From contig CAKSHT010000142.1 in NCBI GenBank assembly GCA_934457235.1, forward strand, positions 1 to 5,361: a stretch of DNA of 5,361 nucleotides, written 5' to 3'. Shown piece after piece: positions 5,011 to 5,361 of the stretch. How positions within the stretch are numbered: position 1 is the stretch's first letter; every line of letters starts with the position of its first letter. The translations under genes were made by a program, and so were the position numbers. The stretch comes from an uncultured Oscillospiraceae bacterium (GTDB lineage: Bacteria > Bacillota > Clostridia > Oscillospirales > Ruminococcaceae). The notes below the pieces were generated by a model. That model saw nothing but the letters and a program-made list of their open reading frames with translations, made no database searches and was not told where the DNA came from.

Positions 5011-5024
5011 TTAGAGCGTGCTAA
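5011..5024. promoter_or_regulatory. Operator-like palindrome in the leader of the membrane-protein gene
   Basis: TTAGAGCGTGCTAA, flanked by G and C to give GTTAG-N6-CTAAC. It lies 40 nt downstream of the -10 box, the same distance as the 3209-3222 copy in the ZIP leader. Its position in the leader would act as a roadblock or a distal half of a looped complex. Confidence 0.4.
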
Positions 5025-5064
5025 CTCCGGGCGCGCTGAAAGACCGCACCCGGCGGTCAGTCTG

Positions 5065-5093
5065 ATTATAGCACATTCCCGGAAATTTTTCAA
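5065..5093 (-). promoter_or_regulatory. Sigma-A promoter of the membrane-protein gene
   Basis: Minus strand -35 TTGAAA (5088-5093), 17-bp spacer, -10 TATAAT (5065-5070). Transcription should begin near 5058, giving a leader of about 80 nt. Confidence 0.8.
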
Positions 5094-5117
5094 TAGGCGT
5101 ACTCAAGGCGTTCGGCG

Positions 5118-5193
5118 TACCCCGGAAATGGGGTATGCTCCGGCGAAACCGCCGTGAATCCCCGCCGCGCTGAAAATCTCACAGCGCGGCGGG
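5118..5193. repeat. Cluster of hairpins between divergent promoters
   Basis: Three inverted repeats in a row: TACCCC-N6-GGGGTA (5118-5135), a short GGCG-AAAC-CGCC, and CCCGCCGCGCTG-N9-CAGCGCGGCGGG (5161-5172 with 5182-5193), a perfect 12-bp stem. None has a T-run on either strand, so they are not standard intrinsic terminators. They fill the space between the divergent promoters at 5065-5093 and 5239-5267. A REP-like repeat, a structured RNA or a protein-binding site are all possible. Confidence 0.5.
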
Positions 5194-5199
5194 AGCGAT

Positions 5200-5236
5200 A
5201 CAATTAGGAAGTTTTTTGCAACAATTAGGAAGTTTT
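5200..5236 (+). promoter_or_regulatory. Twin direct repeats, probable LytTR-type response-regulator site
   Basis: The 16-bp string ACAATTAGGAAGTTTT occurs at 5200-5215 and again at 5221-5236, a 21-bp period (two helical turns), ending 2 bp before the -35 box. The core ACAATTAGG with 12-bp spacing closely resembles the AgrA-type ACAGTTAAG repeats and the VirR/ComE layout of LytTR regulators. An inverted partial copy (CAACAATTA) lies between -35 and -10. Activation of the downstream gene by a two-component or quorum-sensing system is inferred. Confidence 0.6.
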
Positions 5237-5238
5237 GC

Positions 5239-5267
5239 TTGACGGCGAAATGTAATTGTTGTATAAT
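5239..5267 (+). promoter_or_regulatory. Sigma-A promoter of the right-edge gene
   Basis: -35 TTGACG (5239-5244), 17-bp spacer, -10 TATAAT (5262-5267), start near 5274, leader about 56 nt. The direct repeats at 5200-5236 abut its -35 box. Confidence 0.75.
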
Positions 5268-5329
5268 TATTATAAATATAGGTGCGGGCGCGGCGGAAGC
5301 CGAAAAGCCCGGCACACAAGGAGGAAACA

Positions 5330-5361
5330 ATGAAGCATAGATTATTCAAATGCGGTAGGCT
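5330..5361 (+). CDS. Start of an unidentified gene, cut by the right edge
   Basis: Ten full codons, MKHRLFKCGR, are visible. AAGGAGG 6 nt upstream and the strong promoter at 5239-5267 make this a confident start. The basic N-terminus would fit a signal peptide or a peptide leader, but too little is seen to say. If the upstream repeats are LytTR sites, an exported protein, bacteriocin or signalling peptide would be typical targets. Confidence 0.7.
   Translation, partial: MKHRLFKCGR

Noticed and set aside
5200..5236. CRISPR-like or insertion-sequence repeat
   Set aside because: Only two copies with a 5-bp gap, next to a -35 box; a regulator site explains them better.
5103..5330. 75-aa minus-strand frame
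   Set aside because: It runs through the hairpin cluster, the direct repeats and the plus-strand promoter, and has no ribosome site.

Overview
The window looks like an accessory stretch of a low-to-mid GC Firmicute chromosome, most likely a gut Clostridia/Oscillospiraceae (Ruminococcus-like) bacterium. The support is indirect: near-consensus sigma-A promoters with 17-bp spacers, AGGAGG-type ribosome binding sites, and a replication-type winged-helix protein with a DUF6017-like C-terminus of the kind common on elements of gut Clostridia. I cannot assign a species.

Left part (1-1740, visibly AT-rich, all on the minus strand): a strong promoter (1709-1737) drives a stand-alone SIR2-domain protein (718-1608), a family best known from NAD-degrading anti-phage defence. 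A DUF2019-like HEAT-type protein (195-635), a fold used by immunity proteins of polymorphic toxins, lies downstream of it. Directly after that comes a reading frame without a start codon (1-169) that resembles a pre-toxin/linker segment of a polymorphic toxin and runs off the left edge. This reads as the end of a toxin-immunity cassette array with a SIR2 gene beside it.

Middle part (1741-3300): a ZIP-family divalent metal transporter (2153-2935, minus) with its own strong promoter (3263-3291) and an unusually long leader of about 320 nt. A small cysteine-containing ORF (1852-2079, minus) has a separate promoter. Both promoters carry TTAG-N6-CTAA-type palindromes near the transcription start. 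The same palindrome recurs in the leader of the membrane-protein gene at 4363-4977. These repeats point to one regulator, plausibly metal- or redox-responsive, controlling three units in this window.

Right part (3301-5361, GC-rich): a plus-strand replication-initiator-like protein (3390-4349), preceded by the tail of another frame whose stop overlaps its start. It converges on a minus-strand polytopic membrane protein (4363-4977). After a hairpin-rich spacer comes a plus-strand promoter with two 16-bp direct repeats exactly 21 bp apart upstream of its -35 box, the geometry of LytTR-type response-regulator sites. It drives a gene of which only the first ten codons are visible.

No tRNA, rRNA, CRISPR array or complete insertion sequence was seen.
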